Source: Neorhizobium huautlense (lineage in GTDB: Bacteria; Pseudomonadota; Alphaproteobacteria; Rhizobiales; Rhizobiaceae). Taken from it: 64,000 nucleotides of DNA. Every line of letters begins with the position of its first letter. Position 1 is the first letter of the stretch. The stretch lies in assembly GCF_002968575.1 (NCBI RefSeq), contig NZ_PVBM01000012.1, forward strand, positions 91,984 to 155,983, written 5' to 3'. Positions 34,844-44,430 of this stretch are shown here, one piece after another. Both the position numbers and the translations under genes were made by a program. Under the pieces are notes generated by a model, which worked only from the letters and a program-made list of their open reading frames with translations, made no database searches and had not been told where the DNA came from.

Positions 34844-36994
34844 ATGGAAAAGAGAGAAGCAGCCTTGGGGGCAAGGCTAGGACTGGGTGCGGGTGTGGCA
34901 CTGGCAACCCTTTGCGCCGCCTGGGCGGCGCATGCGCAGAATGCCGATACGACACTGGCGCCGATCGTTCTTCATGGCGAAGGCGAAGGCGATGGAACCG
35001 GCCCGGTCAAAGGTTACGTCGCGAAGAAATCGACGACCGGCTCCAAGACCGATATGCCGCTCAAGGAAATCCCTCAATCCGTGTCGGTCATCGGCAGGGA
35101 AGAGATGGACGACCGCGGCGCCGTCAGCAAGATCGACCAGGTGCTCCTCTACACGCCTGGCGTGTTCGGTCAGCCCTATGGCTCCGATCCAGACACCGAC
35201 TGGATCTATGTTCGCGGCTTCAACGCATCGCAGACGGGCGTGTTCTTCGACAGCCTGGCGCTCACCAGTCACTCCTACGGCGGCTTCCAGCTTGATCCGT
35301 TCATGCTCGAGCGCGTCGAGGTCCTCAAGGGACCGGCCTCCGTCCTGCTCGGCGGCGCCAATGCCGGCGGCGTCGTCAACCTGATCCGCAAGCGCCCGAC
35401 CGACGAGCCTTATTACTACACAGAGACCGGCATCAACACGAACGGCAACGCCTTCTTCGGCTTCGATCTCTCGGACAAGATCACGCCTGACGGCAGCTTC
35501 AGCTATCGCCTCACCGGCAAGCTGGCGGGCGGTGACAACTATACCGATTACAGCGAGGACCTGCGCGGCTTCATCATGCCGCAGTTCACCTTCTCGCCGG
35601 ACGCGGGCACCAGCCTGACGGTCTGGGGTTATATCAGCGGTCTGGATCAAGTCCACACGACCAACGGCCTGCTGCCCTACGGCGGCACGGTCGTCAGCGC
35701 CGGCTACGGCAAGATCCCGCGCGACATGTTCCTCGGAGACCCCAATTTCGACGACGGCACGGTCGTCCAGAAGATGGTTGGTTACGAGTTCGAGCACGAA
35801 TTCGAAGGCGGCTGGAAGTTCACGCAGAACCTGCGCTATTCCAACCTCTTCAAGCGGGAGCAATACGTCTATCCGTTCGATATCGACCAGACGGACGCGG
35901 TGGTCGGCCGCTATAGCGAGGACATCACTTCGAAGGCCAACGCCTTCAACGTGGACAACCGGATTGAGAACGAATTCGACCTGGGCGGCGCCTCGCACAA
36001 GGTCATGGCGGGCCTGGATTATCGGTATTACCGCCTCGATACCGACCAGTTCGCGAGCGCCTTCGGATCAGTGCCCGCTTTCGATCCAGCCAACCCCGCC
36101 TACGGCGTCGCCCTGCCGCCGGTCGCCCGCAACCTGCACCAGGTCTATACGATCAACCAGGTCGGCGTTTACGCCCAGGACCAGATCAAGTTCGGCGACG
36201 GCTGGATCGTCACCTTGAACGGCCGCTACGATTACGTCCACAACGAGATCGAGGACCTGCTCGCGGGAACGCAGAACTATTCCAGTAACGATCGTGCTTG
36301 GAGCGGCCGCGCGGGCCTGGCCTACGAGTTCGCCAACGGCCTGACGCCCTATGTCAGCGCCGCAAGCTTCTTCAGCCCGATCGTCGGCCTGACGGGGGGC
36401 GCCGCGCCGAAGCCCGAGGAAGGCTATCAGCTCGAGGCAGGTGTCAAATACGAGCCGACCTGGCTCGATGGCAGCCTGACGGCCTCCGTCTTCGAGATCA
36501 CCAAGCAAAATTACACGATCACGACCGGCGGGATAACCAGCCAGATCGGCGAAGTCCGCTCTCGCGGTATCGAGGTGGAAGGCAAGTTCAACCTGGACCA
36601 GAACTGGAAAGTCATAGCGGCAGCGTCCTATACCGACATCGAGATCACCAAGGACGATCCGACGCTGATTGGAAAGACGCCCAATGTCGTGCCAGATGTC
36701 CTGGCCTCGCTCTGGCTCGACTACACCGTCACGGAAGGACCGCTGGAAGGGCTCGGCTTCGGCGCCGGCGTGCGCTACCGCGGCAAGTCCTGGGCGGACA
36801 ATGCGAATACCCTGCGCGTTCCGGATGCGACCGTCTTCGACGCAGCGATCCACTACGAGAAGAACGACTGGAAGGCGTCGCTCAACGTCACCAACCTGTT
36901 CGACAAGGAATATGTCGCAGGCTGCAACACGCAATATTTCTGCGGCTACGGCGAGGCACGCACCGTCAACTTCAAGATCAGCAAGGTCTGGTAA
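34844..36994 (+). CDS. TonB-dependent siderophore receptor, FhuA-like
   Basis: This 716-residue outer-membrane receptor has a signal peptide (GLGAGVALATLCAAWAAHAQ), a plug domain with STTGSKTDMPLKEIPQSVSV (residues about 60-80) and IYVRGFN, and a 22-strand-type barrel ending in an aromatic residue (KISKVW). The FhuA-type segments GPASVLLGGANAGGVVNLI and NVTNLFDKEYVAGC are clear. The ligand is probably a hydroxamate siderophore, judging by the FhuBCD-like partners. A GTG at 34832 is an alternative start. The gene is 163 bases after the AraC-type regulator, with a short palindrome-rich spacer (TGCATTTTTGCA at about 34681). Confidence 0.92.
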   Translation: MEKREAALGARLGLGAGVALATLCAAWAAHAQNADTTLAPIVLHGEGEGDGTGPVKGYVAKKSTTGSKTDMPLKEIPQSVSVIGREEMDDRGAVSKIDQVLLYTPGVFGQPYGSDPDTDWIYVRGFNASQTGVFFDSLALTSHSYGGFQLDPFMLERVEVLKGPASVLLGGANAGGVVNLIRKRPTDEPYYYTETGINTNGNAFFGFDLSDKITPDGSFSYRLTGKLAGGDNYTDYSEDLRGFIMPQFTFSPDAGTSLTVWGYISGLDQVHTTNGLLPYGGTVVSAGYGKIPRDMFLGDPNFDDGTVVQKMVGYEFEHEFEGGWKFTQNLRYSNLFKREQYVYPFDIDQTDAVVGRYSEDITSKANAFNVDNRIENEFDLGGASHKVMAGLDYRYYRLDTDQFASAFGSVPAFDPANPAYGVALPPVARNLHQVYTINQVGVYAQDQIKFGDGWIVTLNGRYDYVHNEIEDLLAGTQNYSSNDRAWSGRAGLAYEFANGLTPYVSAASFFSPIVGLTGGAAPKPEEGYQLEAGVKYEPTWLDGSLTASVFEITKQNYTITTGGITSQIGEVRSRGIEVEGKFNLDQNWKVIAAASYTDIEITKDDPTLIGKTPNVVPDVLASLWLDYTVTEGPLEGLGFGAGVRYRGKSWADNANTLRVPDATVFDAAIHYEKNDWKASLNVTNLFDKEYVAGCNTQYFCGYGEARTVNFKISKVW

Positions 36995-37018
36995 TTTGAC
37001 AATCTTAGACAAGTTTTG

Positions 37019-37043
37019 CAGGAAGGCCATTTTGGCCTTCCTG
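37019..37043. terminator. Perfect hairpin between receptor and binding-protein genes
   Basis: CAGGAAGGCCA, loop TTT, TGGCCTTCCTG form an 11-bp perfect stem. It sits 24 bases after the receptor stop and just before the next gene, without a long T-run after it. It could be an attenuator or an RNA-stability element giving more receptor than transporter. Confidence 0.6.
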
Positions 37044-37056
37044 TGCCTTGGGAGAC

Positions 37057-37941
37057 ATGTCAAGAGTGCACCGATTTAGCCGCAGAGCCATCCTTTCAGC
37101 CGCCGCTGCGTCGGCTGCGGCGCGCGTCCTGCGCGCGCAAGATGCGGGTCCGCGGATTGCGACTCTCGACTGGGCACTTCTTGAAACGCTGCTTGCGATC
37201 GGCGCCAATGTCGTGGCTGCAACCGAGCTTCGCCAGTTCCGCCAGGTTGCAGTCAAGCCCGATGTGCCCCAGGGCGTCGCCGATCTCGGCCTGCGGGGCA
37301 CGCCGAATTTCGAGGCGCTGCGTCTCGCCCGCCCCGACCTGATCTTCAACTCGAACTTCTATGCCTGGGCCGATCCGCTGATGAACCGTATCGCGCCGGT
37401 CGAAAGTCATCCGATCTATAAGCCCGGCGAAAGCCCATACATCCTTGCAGAGCAGGCGACGCTGGCGATCGGCGAGCGCCTGCGGCTCCCCGCAGCCCGC
37501 CGGCTGGTCGAGGATCTCGCGGACAGGCTCGATCGCTATAAGAACCTCTTTGCCAAGGGTGACGGCCGTCCCCTCCTGCCGATCAACCTCGGCGATGCGC
37601 GCCACTACAGGGTCTTCGGGTCCGACAGCCTGTTCGGCGAGGTGCTGAAACGCATGGGGCTGGCCAATGCATGGGCAGGCGCGACCAGCTATTCGGCCAT
37701 GGCGCCGATGGGCATTGAGACGCTGGCTTCGATGCCCGAAGCCTGGATCGTCCTCATTCCTCCGCATCCGGAGGATGCCTTTGCGGCACTGACCGAAAGC
37801 GTGTTCTGGAAGGCCTTGCCGGCGGTGCGGGAAAACCGCGTTCTGACGGTCGGATCGATCAATCCCTACGGGGCTCTCCCCGCAGCAAGCCGCTTTGCCG
37901 ATTTCCTGGCGGAAGGGTTTTCTTATGTCCGGAGCGGTTAA
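37057..37941 (+). CDS. FhuD-like iron-siderophore binding protein
   Basis: This 294-residue protein begins with a Tat-like signal (RFSRRAILSAAAASAAARVL) and has the type III binding-protein pattern of FhuD: PRIATLDWALLETLLAIGANV at the start, then RLARPDLIFNSNFYAWADPL, and YKPGESPYILAEQATLAIGE, the helical backbone and the strands PLLPINLGDARHYRVFGSDSL. A TTG nine bases earlier is an alternative start; GGGAG is directly before the ATG. It would carry the ferric siderophore across the periplasm to the FhuB-like permease whose gene overlaps its end by 17 bases. Confidence 0.9.
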   Translation: MSRVHRFSRRAILSAAAASAAARVLRAQDAGPRIATLDWALLETLLAIGANVVAATELRQFRQVAVKPDVPQGVADLGLRGTPNFEALRLARPDLIFNSNFYAWADPLMNRIAPVESHPIYKPGESPYILAEQATLAIGERLRLPAARRLVEDLADRLDRYKNLFAKGDGRPLLPINLGDARHYRVFGSDSLFGEVLKRMGLANAWAGATSYSAMAPMGIETLASMPEAWIVLIPPHPEDAFAALTESVFWKALPAVRENRVLTVGSINPYGALPAASRFADFLAEGFSYVRSG

Positions 37942-39925
37942 TCTCCCCATGCCCATGCGCACCGGCCTGCCCCACTTTCTCCCTGCCGTCGTGCTCGGCA
38001 TCGCTTGCGTTACGTCGTTCATTCTGCTGCTGGCGTTTCGCCCGCACGTTCCGGGGGAGGCAGCGCCGACCGCGGCGCTCGACGCAATCCTGCTGTGGAA
38101 CAGCCTTCTGCCCCGCGCTGCAATCGCTTTGATCGCCGGTGCCGCGCTCGGCCTTTCCGGTGCGCTGCTGCAAAGGGTGCTGCGCAATCCGATCGCCGAT
38201 GCCTCGACCCTTGGCATCGCATCGGGTGCGGAACTGGCGCTGGTTTTCAGTCTCGGTTTCCTGCCGCTTCTGGGCGGCATCTCCCGCGAGCTGATCGCTT
38301 TTGCCGGCGGCTTTGGGGCGGTCGCCATCGTGCTGGCGCTGAGCTGGCGGCGCGGGCTCGATCCGGTCACGGTAGCGATCTCGGGGATGATTGTCAGCCT
38401 GATCACCGCCTCGCTCAGCGTGACGCTCATCCTGGCGCGCGGCGAATATGCAATGTCGATCCATATATGGGGTGCGGGTGCCCTCAACCAGCAGGACTGG
38501 AGTGGCGTCAACTCGCTCGCGCCGCGGCTCGGAGCGGGCATCGTCGCCGCGGCGATGTTGTTGCGACCGCTGAATGTCCTGGCACTTGATGATTCCAGTG
38601 CTAAAAGCCTCGGCGTGGCGCTGCACGGGGTCCGGTTCTCGATCCTTATCCTCGCCGTCTGGCTATCCGCCTCGGTCACGGCAACAGTCGGCATCATCGG
38701 CTTTCTGGGGCTTGCAGCGCCCGCCATGGCAAGGCTCTGCGGCGCGCGAACAACCGGACAGGTGATGATAACGTCTCCTCTCGCGGGAGCCACGGTTCTC
38801 TTCCTGGCCGATTGCCTGACGCAATTGCTGGGTCCAGGTTTTTCCGATCTCGTACCGACAGGTGCCGCAACCGCGCTGCTCGGCGGGCCGTTGCTTCTTC
38901 TCCTTCTGCCGCGCGTCAACGGATTCTCTGCCATGACCGCAACAGCCGATGCCACCTCGCGACAGTTTCGAAAGCCTGCCGTCGCACTGTCGCTCCTGGC
39001 AGCGGCGTTTGCCGTCATCCTCGCACTCGTGCTGACTTTGGGCCCAACGGAGAGGGGCTTGAGCGTTGCACTTGGCCCGCTCTTTTCCGAGCTCCTGCCC
39101 TTTCGCCTGCCACGTATCCTGGCAGCCGGCGGGGCCGGCGCGCTGCTCGGAGCAGCCGGTTTCACCATGCAGCGGGTGACCGGCAATCCGATCGCAAGCC
39201 CTGAAGTACTCGGTGTTTCGAGCGGCGGCGGCGCCGGTTTGACGATCGCTCTCTTCGTCTTCGGTGTCCCGTCACCTGCAGTCGTGCTTCTCAGCATGGC
39301 GCTCGGCTCGCTTGGCGCCTTCCTGGTGACGATCGCAATTGCCGGCCGCTCCGGATTTTCGGCCGAACGGCTGCTGCTTGCCGGCATCGCCATCAGCGCC
39401 TTCTGCATGGCAATCGTCAGCATGGTGCTCGCCCAGGGCGACATGCGCAGTTATGCCCTGCTCACCTGGATGTCGGGATCGACCAATCGCGCTGGCGCTG
39501 TCGAAGCCTGGACGGCAATGATCACGCTCGTCGTGTTGACAGCACCGCTTTTCCTGATGACCCGCTGGCTCGCCATCCTGCCGCTCGGCACCAGCCTCTC
39601 CCGCAGCATCGGTCTTCATGTCCTGCTGTCCCGCCTTGTGCTCGCCATTCTTGCTGGATTGATGACGGCGATCTCATCTTTCCTGATTGGCCCCTTGAGC
39701 CTGGCGGGATTGATCGCGCCGCATCTCGCCCGGCTTCTCGGCTTCCAGAAGCTGCAATACAATCTTGCCGCGGCGATCCTGATCGGCGCAGGCGTGATGA
39801 TGATGGCCGACTGGCTGTCGCGGGTTGTCATCTATCCCTATCAGGTGCCGGTCGGCCTCTTTGCCGCGCTGATCGGCGGTCCCTACCTTCTCTGGCTGCT
39901 CGGGCGAAAGGAAAGATCTGCATGA
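37925..39925 (+). CDS. FhuB-like iron-siderophore permease, two fused halves
   Basis: This 666-residue membrane protein contains two BtuC/FhuB-type permease halves. The first half (about residues 20-330) has ALIAGAALGLSGALLQRVLR and NPIADASTLGIASGAE; the second (about 345-660) has RILAAGGAGALLGAAGFTMQ and NPIASPEVLGVSSGGGAG. The Gly-rich loop before each conserved NP-IA segment contacts the ATPase. Fused permeases are typical of FhuB. The ATG at 37925 overlaps the binding-protein gene and has GGAAGGG seven bases upstream. It ends about 18 bases before an IS6-type element. Confidence 0.93.
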   Translation: MSGAVNLPMPMRTGLPHFLPAVVLGIACVTSFILLLAFRPHVPGEAAPTAALDAILLWNSLLPRAAIALIAGAALGLSGALLQRVLRNPIADASTLGIASGAELALVFSLGFLPLLGGISRELIAFAGGFGAVAIVLALSWRRGLDPVTVAISGMIVSLITASLSVTLILARGEYAMSIHIWGAGALNQQDWSGVNSLAPRLGAGIVAAAMLLRPLNVLALDDSSAKSLGVALHGVRFSILILAVWLSASVTATVGIIGFLGLAAPAMARLCGARTTGQVMITSPLAGATVLFLADCLTQLLGPGFSDLVPTGAATALLGGPLLLLLLPRVNGFSAMTATADATSRQFRKPAVALSLLAAAFAVILALVLTLGPTERGLSVALGPLFSELLPFRLPRILAAGGAGALLGAAGFTMQRVTGNPIASPEVLGVSSGGGAGLTIALFVFGVPSPAVVLLSMALGSLGAFLVTIAIAGRSGFSAERLLLAGIAISAFCMAIVSMVLAQGDMRSYALLTWMSGSTNRAGAVEAWTAMITLVVLTAPLFLMTRWLAILPLGTSLSRSIGLHVLLSRLVLAILAGLMTAISSFLIGPLSLAGLIAPHLARLLGFQKLQYNLAAAILIGAGVMMMADWLSRVVIYPYQVPVGLFAALIGGPYLLWLLGRKERSA

Positions 39926-39943
39926 TGGCAGAACGCTTCACGC

Positions 39944-40750
39944 GGTGAGGTCACTTTATCGGCGACCTTAACGGTTGAAGGCTAAGCCGGTGCGATGAAC
40001 CCGTCGATCGTCAGCTACAAGAATCATCGTTTTCCACCGCAGATCATTGCCCATGGCGTGTGGCTTTATTTCCGGTTTCCTCTGAGCCTGCGGCTGGTCG
40101 AGGAAATGCTTCTGGAGCGTGGCATCATTGTCTCCTACGAAACGATCCGGCGATGGAGCCGCAAGTTCGGTGCTGCCTACGCAAAGCAGTTGCGAAGGAA
40201 GAAGTCGTCGCGAAAGGACATCTGGCATCTGGACGAGGTGGTTATCTCCATTGGCGGCCGGAAACACTGGCTTTGGCGAGTCGTCGCTCAGGACGGATAT
40301 ATTCTCGACGAAATCGTGCAGGCTCGTCGCGACACGAAGGCTGCCAGGCGATTGCTGGTCAGGCTGCTGAAGAAGTAAGTCCTCACGCCGAAGCGGATCA
40401 TCACCGACAAGCTGGGCTCATATGGAGCGGCAAAGCGGGACGTGATGCCTTCTGTCGAACATCGATCGCATAAAGGCCTGAACAATCGCGCGGAAAATTC
40501 ACACCTGCCGCTGGGAAAGCGAGAACGGATGATGCAAGGCTTCCGAGCCTCCGGCGGATTGCAACGATTCACCGCGGTCTTTTCGGCAATCAGAAATCAC
40601 TTTGTCCCGTCCCACCATAAGCACACCGCCCTCGCCACCCACATTCATCGAATCCGCGCAATGGCGCAGTGGAGGGCCGTAACCGGCGCAGCTGCCTGAG
40701 TTCAACGGCAAGCCATTCGCCCGGCTTCAGTCAAACAACGTGACATCACC
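39944..40750 (+). mobile_element. IS6-family insertion sequence, 807 bp
   Basis: GGTGAGGTCAC at 39944-39954 and GTGACATCACC at 40740-40750 form imperfect inverted ends (12 of the outer 14 bases match when extended). The 807-bp length and a single transposase frame fit the IS6/IS26 family. The 8 bases outside each end (CTTCACGC, CGGTCGCC) do not match, so no target duplication is left. The transposase is interrupted by one stop codon. Confidence 0.75.
39995..40699 (+). pseudogene. IS6-family transposase with an internal stop codon
   Basis: A single frame encodes the whole transposase except for a TAA at 40376-40378. The first part contains the family start KNHRFPPQIIAHGVWLYFRF, the helix-turn-helix VSYETIRRWSRKFG and the first catalytic aspartate in WHLDEVVI. 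The second part, in the same frame, has the second aspartate in RIITDKLGSYGAAKRD and the glutamate in LNNRAENSHLPLGKRERMMQ. The expected residue at the stop is glutamine (CAA), so a single C-to-T change explains it. The DDE set is otherwise complete. It probably cannot transpose without readthrough. Confidence 0.85.
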
Positions 40751-40895
40751 CGGTCGCCAACCCACCCCAAGGAGACGGGGGAAAGGTAGTGTCACTCCCG
40801 GCGCGGAAATTCGCACGACTGCTGAGGACAACTACCGTCATGGAGTCGATCTCAAGATGCAGGCGGAGGCAACTGCCCCCGCCTGCATCGGTCAC

Positions 40896-42875
40896 TCAGA
40901 AGTCTTCCCAGCGTTCGTTGCTGACTGCCACGGCTGCAGCTCTATTGGCGGAGAATGTAGACGCGATCTTGCCCAACATACGGCGGGGGGGCGAGGCAAC
41001 CGGCACCGATCGGGACACTCCTTTTGTGACGCCGTTTGTCCGGTGTTCCGATACGCGCCGGTCGGTCGCCGGGGCACCGAGCTGAAACTGACCAATCAGA
41101 CCTCGCAAACGGCTCGCCTCATTTGCCAGGGTCGCCCCAGCCGCATTCGCCTCCTCGACCATAGCTGCGTTCTGTTGGGTTACCTGATCCATCTGGTTTA
41201 CTGCGGTGTTGACCTCCGAAAGCCCAACCGACTGTTCGCGAGAGGAGGTGGCGATGGCGTCCATGTGTTGATTGATCGTGACGATATAGGTTTCGATCGT
41301 CTTCAACGCCTCACCAGTATCACTGACAAGCTTAACGCCATTGCCGACCTCCACCGAAGAGTTGCGGATCAGGTCCTTGATCTCCTTCGCAGCAGTGGCG
41401 GAGCGTTGTGCGAGTTCCCGCACCTCTTGCGCTACCACCGCAAAGCCCTTACCGGCTTCGCCAGCGCGCGCCGCCTCCACACCTGCATTCAGTGCCAACA
41501 GGTTGGTCTGGAAGGCGATGTCATCGATGACGCCGATGATGTTGGAGACTTGATTGGACGACTCTTCGATCTTGCCCATTGCATCGACGGCATTGGCGAC
41601 GACGGCACCTGAATTGCGGGCACTTTCGTTCGCCTGTATTGCTACCATGCGGGCTTCTTCCGCGCGTTTGGATGAGTTCGCGACATTCGCGGTGATCTGA
41701 TCCAGCGCTGCGGCCGTTTCCTCCAGGGATGCGGCCTGTTGCTCGGTGCGCTTTGACAGATCCTCAGCGCTCTGGCTGATCTCGCGCGAGCCGGAGTCAA
41801 TAGAGCTCGTGGCTTCCGCGACCGACGCCATCGTGTCCTTCAACTGGGCAACGGCCTGGTTGAAGTCGACCCGCAGGCCCTCGAATTCCTCGGCGAAGGA
41901 CTGGGTAACCTGGACGGCGAGATTGCCTGCGGCAAGCTGCTTCAAACCATCCGCAAGACCGTTGGTCGCCTGCGCCATCGCCTCGGCACGGATGCGCTCT
42001 TCTTCGGCGATGGTACGACGCTGCTCCTCAGACAGAGAGCGCTGGTTATTGGCCTCTCGTTCAAGGCGGCGGTTCTCCAGCGCGTTGGTCCGGAATACCT
42101 CTACTGCTGCCGCCATTTCACCCACCTCGTCGGTCCTGCCGGCAAAGGGAATCGGAGTGTCGGCATCGCCGCCCGCAAGCCTATTCATGGACGCGGTAAT
42201 CGCTTGGATGGGGCGAATCATGGTTGCCGACAGCAATATCAGCGAGATAGCTATGACAACAACGGTGGCGGCTAAACCAACCACGATGCTCCAAAAAGTA
42301 CGATTTGCTGCATCCGCAGACGCCGCCGCACGTTCATCGAGCAGCGACGCTTCTGCATCGGATATTTCCTTCGCTATCGCACGGATAGCGTCCATATACT
42401 TTTTGCCGGCACCAGAAATCTCCATGGATCGAGCCTGGTCGACAGTCGCTGCATCCCGCATCAAGGCGATTTCCTTGGCCATCACCTCGCTGCTCCAGCT
42501 ATGGACCTGAGCCTGTAGATCCGCGAGCCTCTTCTGTTGCAACGCATTGTCGGCCGTCAGACTTTTGGCTCGATCGAATGCTGATCGAAACTGGGCTTCT
42601 CCCGCCTTTTGGGGCTCAAGAAACCGCTCGTCTCCGGCCAAGAGGTAGCCGCGCAGACCAGTCTCCTGATTGACCATCCCCGAAATCATGTCATCGACGG
42701 TTCGAAGAACCTGATATGTATGCTCGGTCCAACCGGTCGCTTGTTGCTGGGTGGCGGAAGACCTGACGCTGATGAGATTGACGGTAAGACCGACCAAAAG
42801 GACGAGGCTGAATGAGACGATCAGCTTGGCCATCGTCCGAAGGTTAGCAATATATGCGAACACCATATTCTCCAA
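40896..42875 (-). CDS. Methyl-accepting chemotaxis protein with CHASE3-like sensor domain
   Basis: This 659-residue protein has an N-terminal membrane helix (LIVSFSLVLLVGLTVNLISV), a periplasmic CHASE3-like region (VNQETGLRGYLLAGDERFLEP), a second membrane helix near residues 190-212, two HAMP-like stretches and a long coiled-coil signalling domain. The tip sequence is IDDIAFQTNLLALNAGVEAA then EAGKGFAVVAQEVRELAQRS. The CHASE3 region binds unknown small molecules. No CheW/CheA genes are nearby. It is preceded on its strand by an MFS exporter, and both lie between an IS6 element and an IS6-like end. Confidence 0.93.
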   Translation of the reverse strand: MENMVFAYIANLRTMAKLIVSFSLVLLVGLTVNLISVRSSATQQQATGWTEHTYQVLRTVDDMISGMVNQETGLRGYLLAGDERFLEPQKAGEAQFRSAFDRAKSLTADNALQQKRLADLQAQVHSWSSEVMAKEIALMRDAATVDQARSMEISGAGKKYMDAIRAIAKEISDAEASLLDERAAASADAANRTFWSIVVGLAATVVVIAISLILLSATMIRPIQAITASMNRLAGGDADTPIPFAGRTDEVGEMAAAVEVFRTNALENRRLEREANNQRSLSEEQRRTIAEEERIRAEAMAQATNGLADGLKQLAAGNLAVQVTQSFAEEFEGLRVDFNQAVAQLKDTMASVAEATSSIDSGSREISQSAEDLSKRTEQQAASLEETAAALDQITANVANSSKRAEEARMVAIQANESARNSGAVVANAVDAMGKIEESSNQVSNIIGVIDDIAFQTNLLALNAGVEAARAGEAGKGFAVVAQEVRELAQRSATAAKEIKDLIRNSSVEVGNGVKLVSDTGEALKTIETYIVTINQHMDAIATSSREQSVGLSEVNTAVNQMDQVTQQNAAMVEEANAAGATLANEASRLRGLIGQFQLGAPATDRRVSEHRTNGVTKGVSRSVPVASPPRRMLGKIASTFSANRAAAVAVSNERWEDF

Positions 42876-42947
42876 TGAATGCGGGTTCCCGCTTCAGGCA
42901 GATTCATCTGCAGGAGGGGGAAAAGGGCATGGCCGCCTTCATCGCGA

Positions 42948-42974
42948 CCCCCTTATATTAGGGGGTTTTTATTT
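42948..42974 (+). terminator. GC hairpin followed by a T-run
   Basis: CCCCC, an eight-base AT loop (TTATATTA), GGGGG and TTTTTATTT make an intrinsic-terminator-like structure on the plus strand. The flanking genes are on the minus strand, so it either ends an unseen rightward transcript or is a palindromic regulator site in the chemoreceptor promoter. Confidence 0.45.
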
Positions 42975-43042
42975 AAACTGTGTAAAGCATACAGTGGACG
43001 TTTCTGCCTATCACGCCTACCTTCTTGCGTCGAAAGAGCTGT

Positions 43043-44209
43043 TCAGCCTATTGGAAAGACTGCTAGGCAGAGGAAGGCAAGGGCTGCCGAAAGGCAGCTC
43101 GCCAGGGCGAGAGGCCACCAACCAAGGCCAAGGAACGGCGCGGCGATAGCGGTACCTGCCGCCGTGAACCCCAAGATGCCTGCCACAACCAGTGCAGCGC
43201 CACGAGAATGATCGCCCTTGGAGGCTACTATGGCCTGATGGAAGCCTATCGGACCACGCAGACCGAACGCCCCATTGGTGATGGCCCAGATGGGCACGAT
43301 GACAGCAAGGCTGCTTCCACCGAACTGAACATAGGCAAGGATCAGCAGGAAGGCAGTGAGCAAGACTCCCGTTCCGAGGTAGATCATGCGTTCGACCCCG
43401 AACTTGCTTGCGAGGTTGCTTGAAAGGTTCGACGCCAGGATAAAATTGGCTATTCCGCAAATCTGCAGAAGGATGAAATCCTCAATGCCGCCACCCATGA
43501 TCTCTGTCATCACGACCGGTGCGCCAAAGACGAAGATGAGGATTGCGGCGAGGGAGAAAGCCTGGCTCAGCGCGTGCCGAAGGAACACCCCGTCCCGCAG
43601 GATCGATAGGTAGCTGCAGTGCGTTTCGAGGGCTATGGTCCGATCGGGAAGCGAGTGGCTGTAGACCACGCAGGCAATGGCGCAGAAGATCGCAAAACCT
43701 CCAAGAACCAGGAAGGATGTTTCCCAGCCGCTCACGCCGAGCAGGAACGCCCCTGCCACCGGGGCAAGCGCCGGGGTAAGAGATTCGATCGAGCCAAGTC
43801 GTCCGAACATTCCGGCCGCCTTGTCACTAGTGAAGAGACCCTGGATGAAACCTGGAGCAAATACTGCAGGACCAGAGCCGAAAGCTCCTTGAGCGAACCT
43901 GAATGCCACCAGCCACTCCAGCGTAGGCGCGAATGCTGCCAGGATGGAGGTGAAAGCAAATAGGGTCAGCGACCAGATCAGGAGTTTGCGAGGGGAATAC
44001 CTCGCCCCAAGCTCGCCGAATGTCAGCAGGCCCACGAGAGTCCCTGCGGCATAGGCTGCCAGCACCATCTGGGCTAAAGCGGGCGTGCCGTCCAATTCGC
44101 GTGGCATCGTGGGAACCGCGGGAAGGACTAGGTCAGTGCCGGCGATACCGAGGATTGTGCCAAACGCAATAAGCGAAAACATGAAGGCGGGCGATGCAGA
44201 TCGGATCAT
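43043..44209 (-). CDS. MFS multidrug exporter, Bcr/CflA type
   Basis: This 388-residue protein has about twelve helices. The opening TDLVLPAVPTMPRELDGTPA resembles the Bcr/CflA signature, followed by VGLLTFGELGARYSPRKLLI at the loop between helices 2 and 3. Family members export drugs, sugars or sulfonamides. The frame is open to 44254, but the ATG at 44209 is preferred because translation from there gives a normal MFS start. The gene is upstream of the chemoreceptor on the same strand, with 167 bases between them. Confidence 0.88.
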   Translation of the reverse strand: MIRSASPAFMFSLIAFGTILGIAGTDLVLPAVPTMPRELDGTPALAQMVLAAYAAGTLVGLLTFGELGARYSPRKLLIWSLTLFAFTSILAAFAPTLEWLVAFRFAQGAFGSGPAVFAPGFIQGLFTSDKAAGMFGRLGSIESLTPALAPVAGAFLLGVSGWETSFLVLGGFAIFCAIACVVYSHSLPDRTIALETHCSYLSILRDGVFLRHALSQAFSLAAILIFVFGAPVVMTEIMGGGIEDFILLQICGIANFILASNLSSNLASKFGVERMIYLGTGVLLTAFLLILAYVQFGGSSLAVIVPIWAITNGAFGLRGPIGFHQAIVASKGDHSRGAALVVAGILGFTAAGTAIAAPFLGLGWWPLALASCLSAALAFLCLAVFPIG

Positions 44210-44430
44210 GGCCCCGTATATCATTCGACAAAAGTCGGACCTATCACCCTGCACTTATGGGACCGAACAAATTGGTTGATGAGTTGGCTGGGGCGGACGT
44301 CTCCTGGGCCTCCACTACCAAAGATTCTGCGTGACCGGAGGTTTGCTTTGGGCCGACAGCGGAAGTGATTTCCGCTTTGCGCCTCCATTTCGGACGTTCA
44401 CGTCGACGGGAAATTTCCCCAAAGCGCCTC

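Noticed and set aside
37096..39444. 782-codon leftward open frame over the siderophore genes
   Set aside because: The composition is Arg/Ser/Pro rich with no family pattern, while the opposite strand encodes clear FhuD/FhuB proteins.
39936..40758. Target-site duplication around the IS6 element
   Set aside because: The eight bases outside each end (CTTCACGC and CGGTCGCC) differ.
40751..40895. Short rightward frame after the IS6 element
   Set aside because: It is antisense to the end of the chemoreceptor gene and is not continued by any family.
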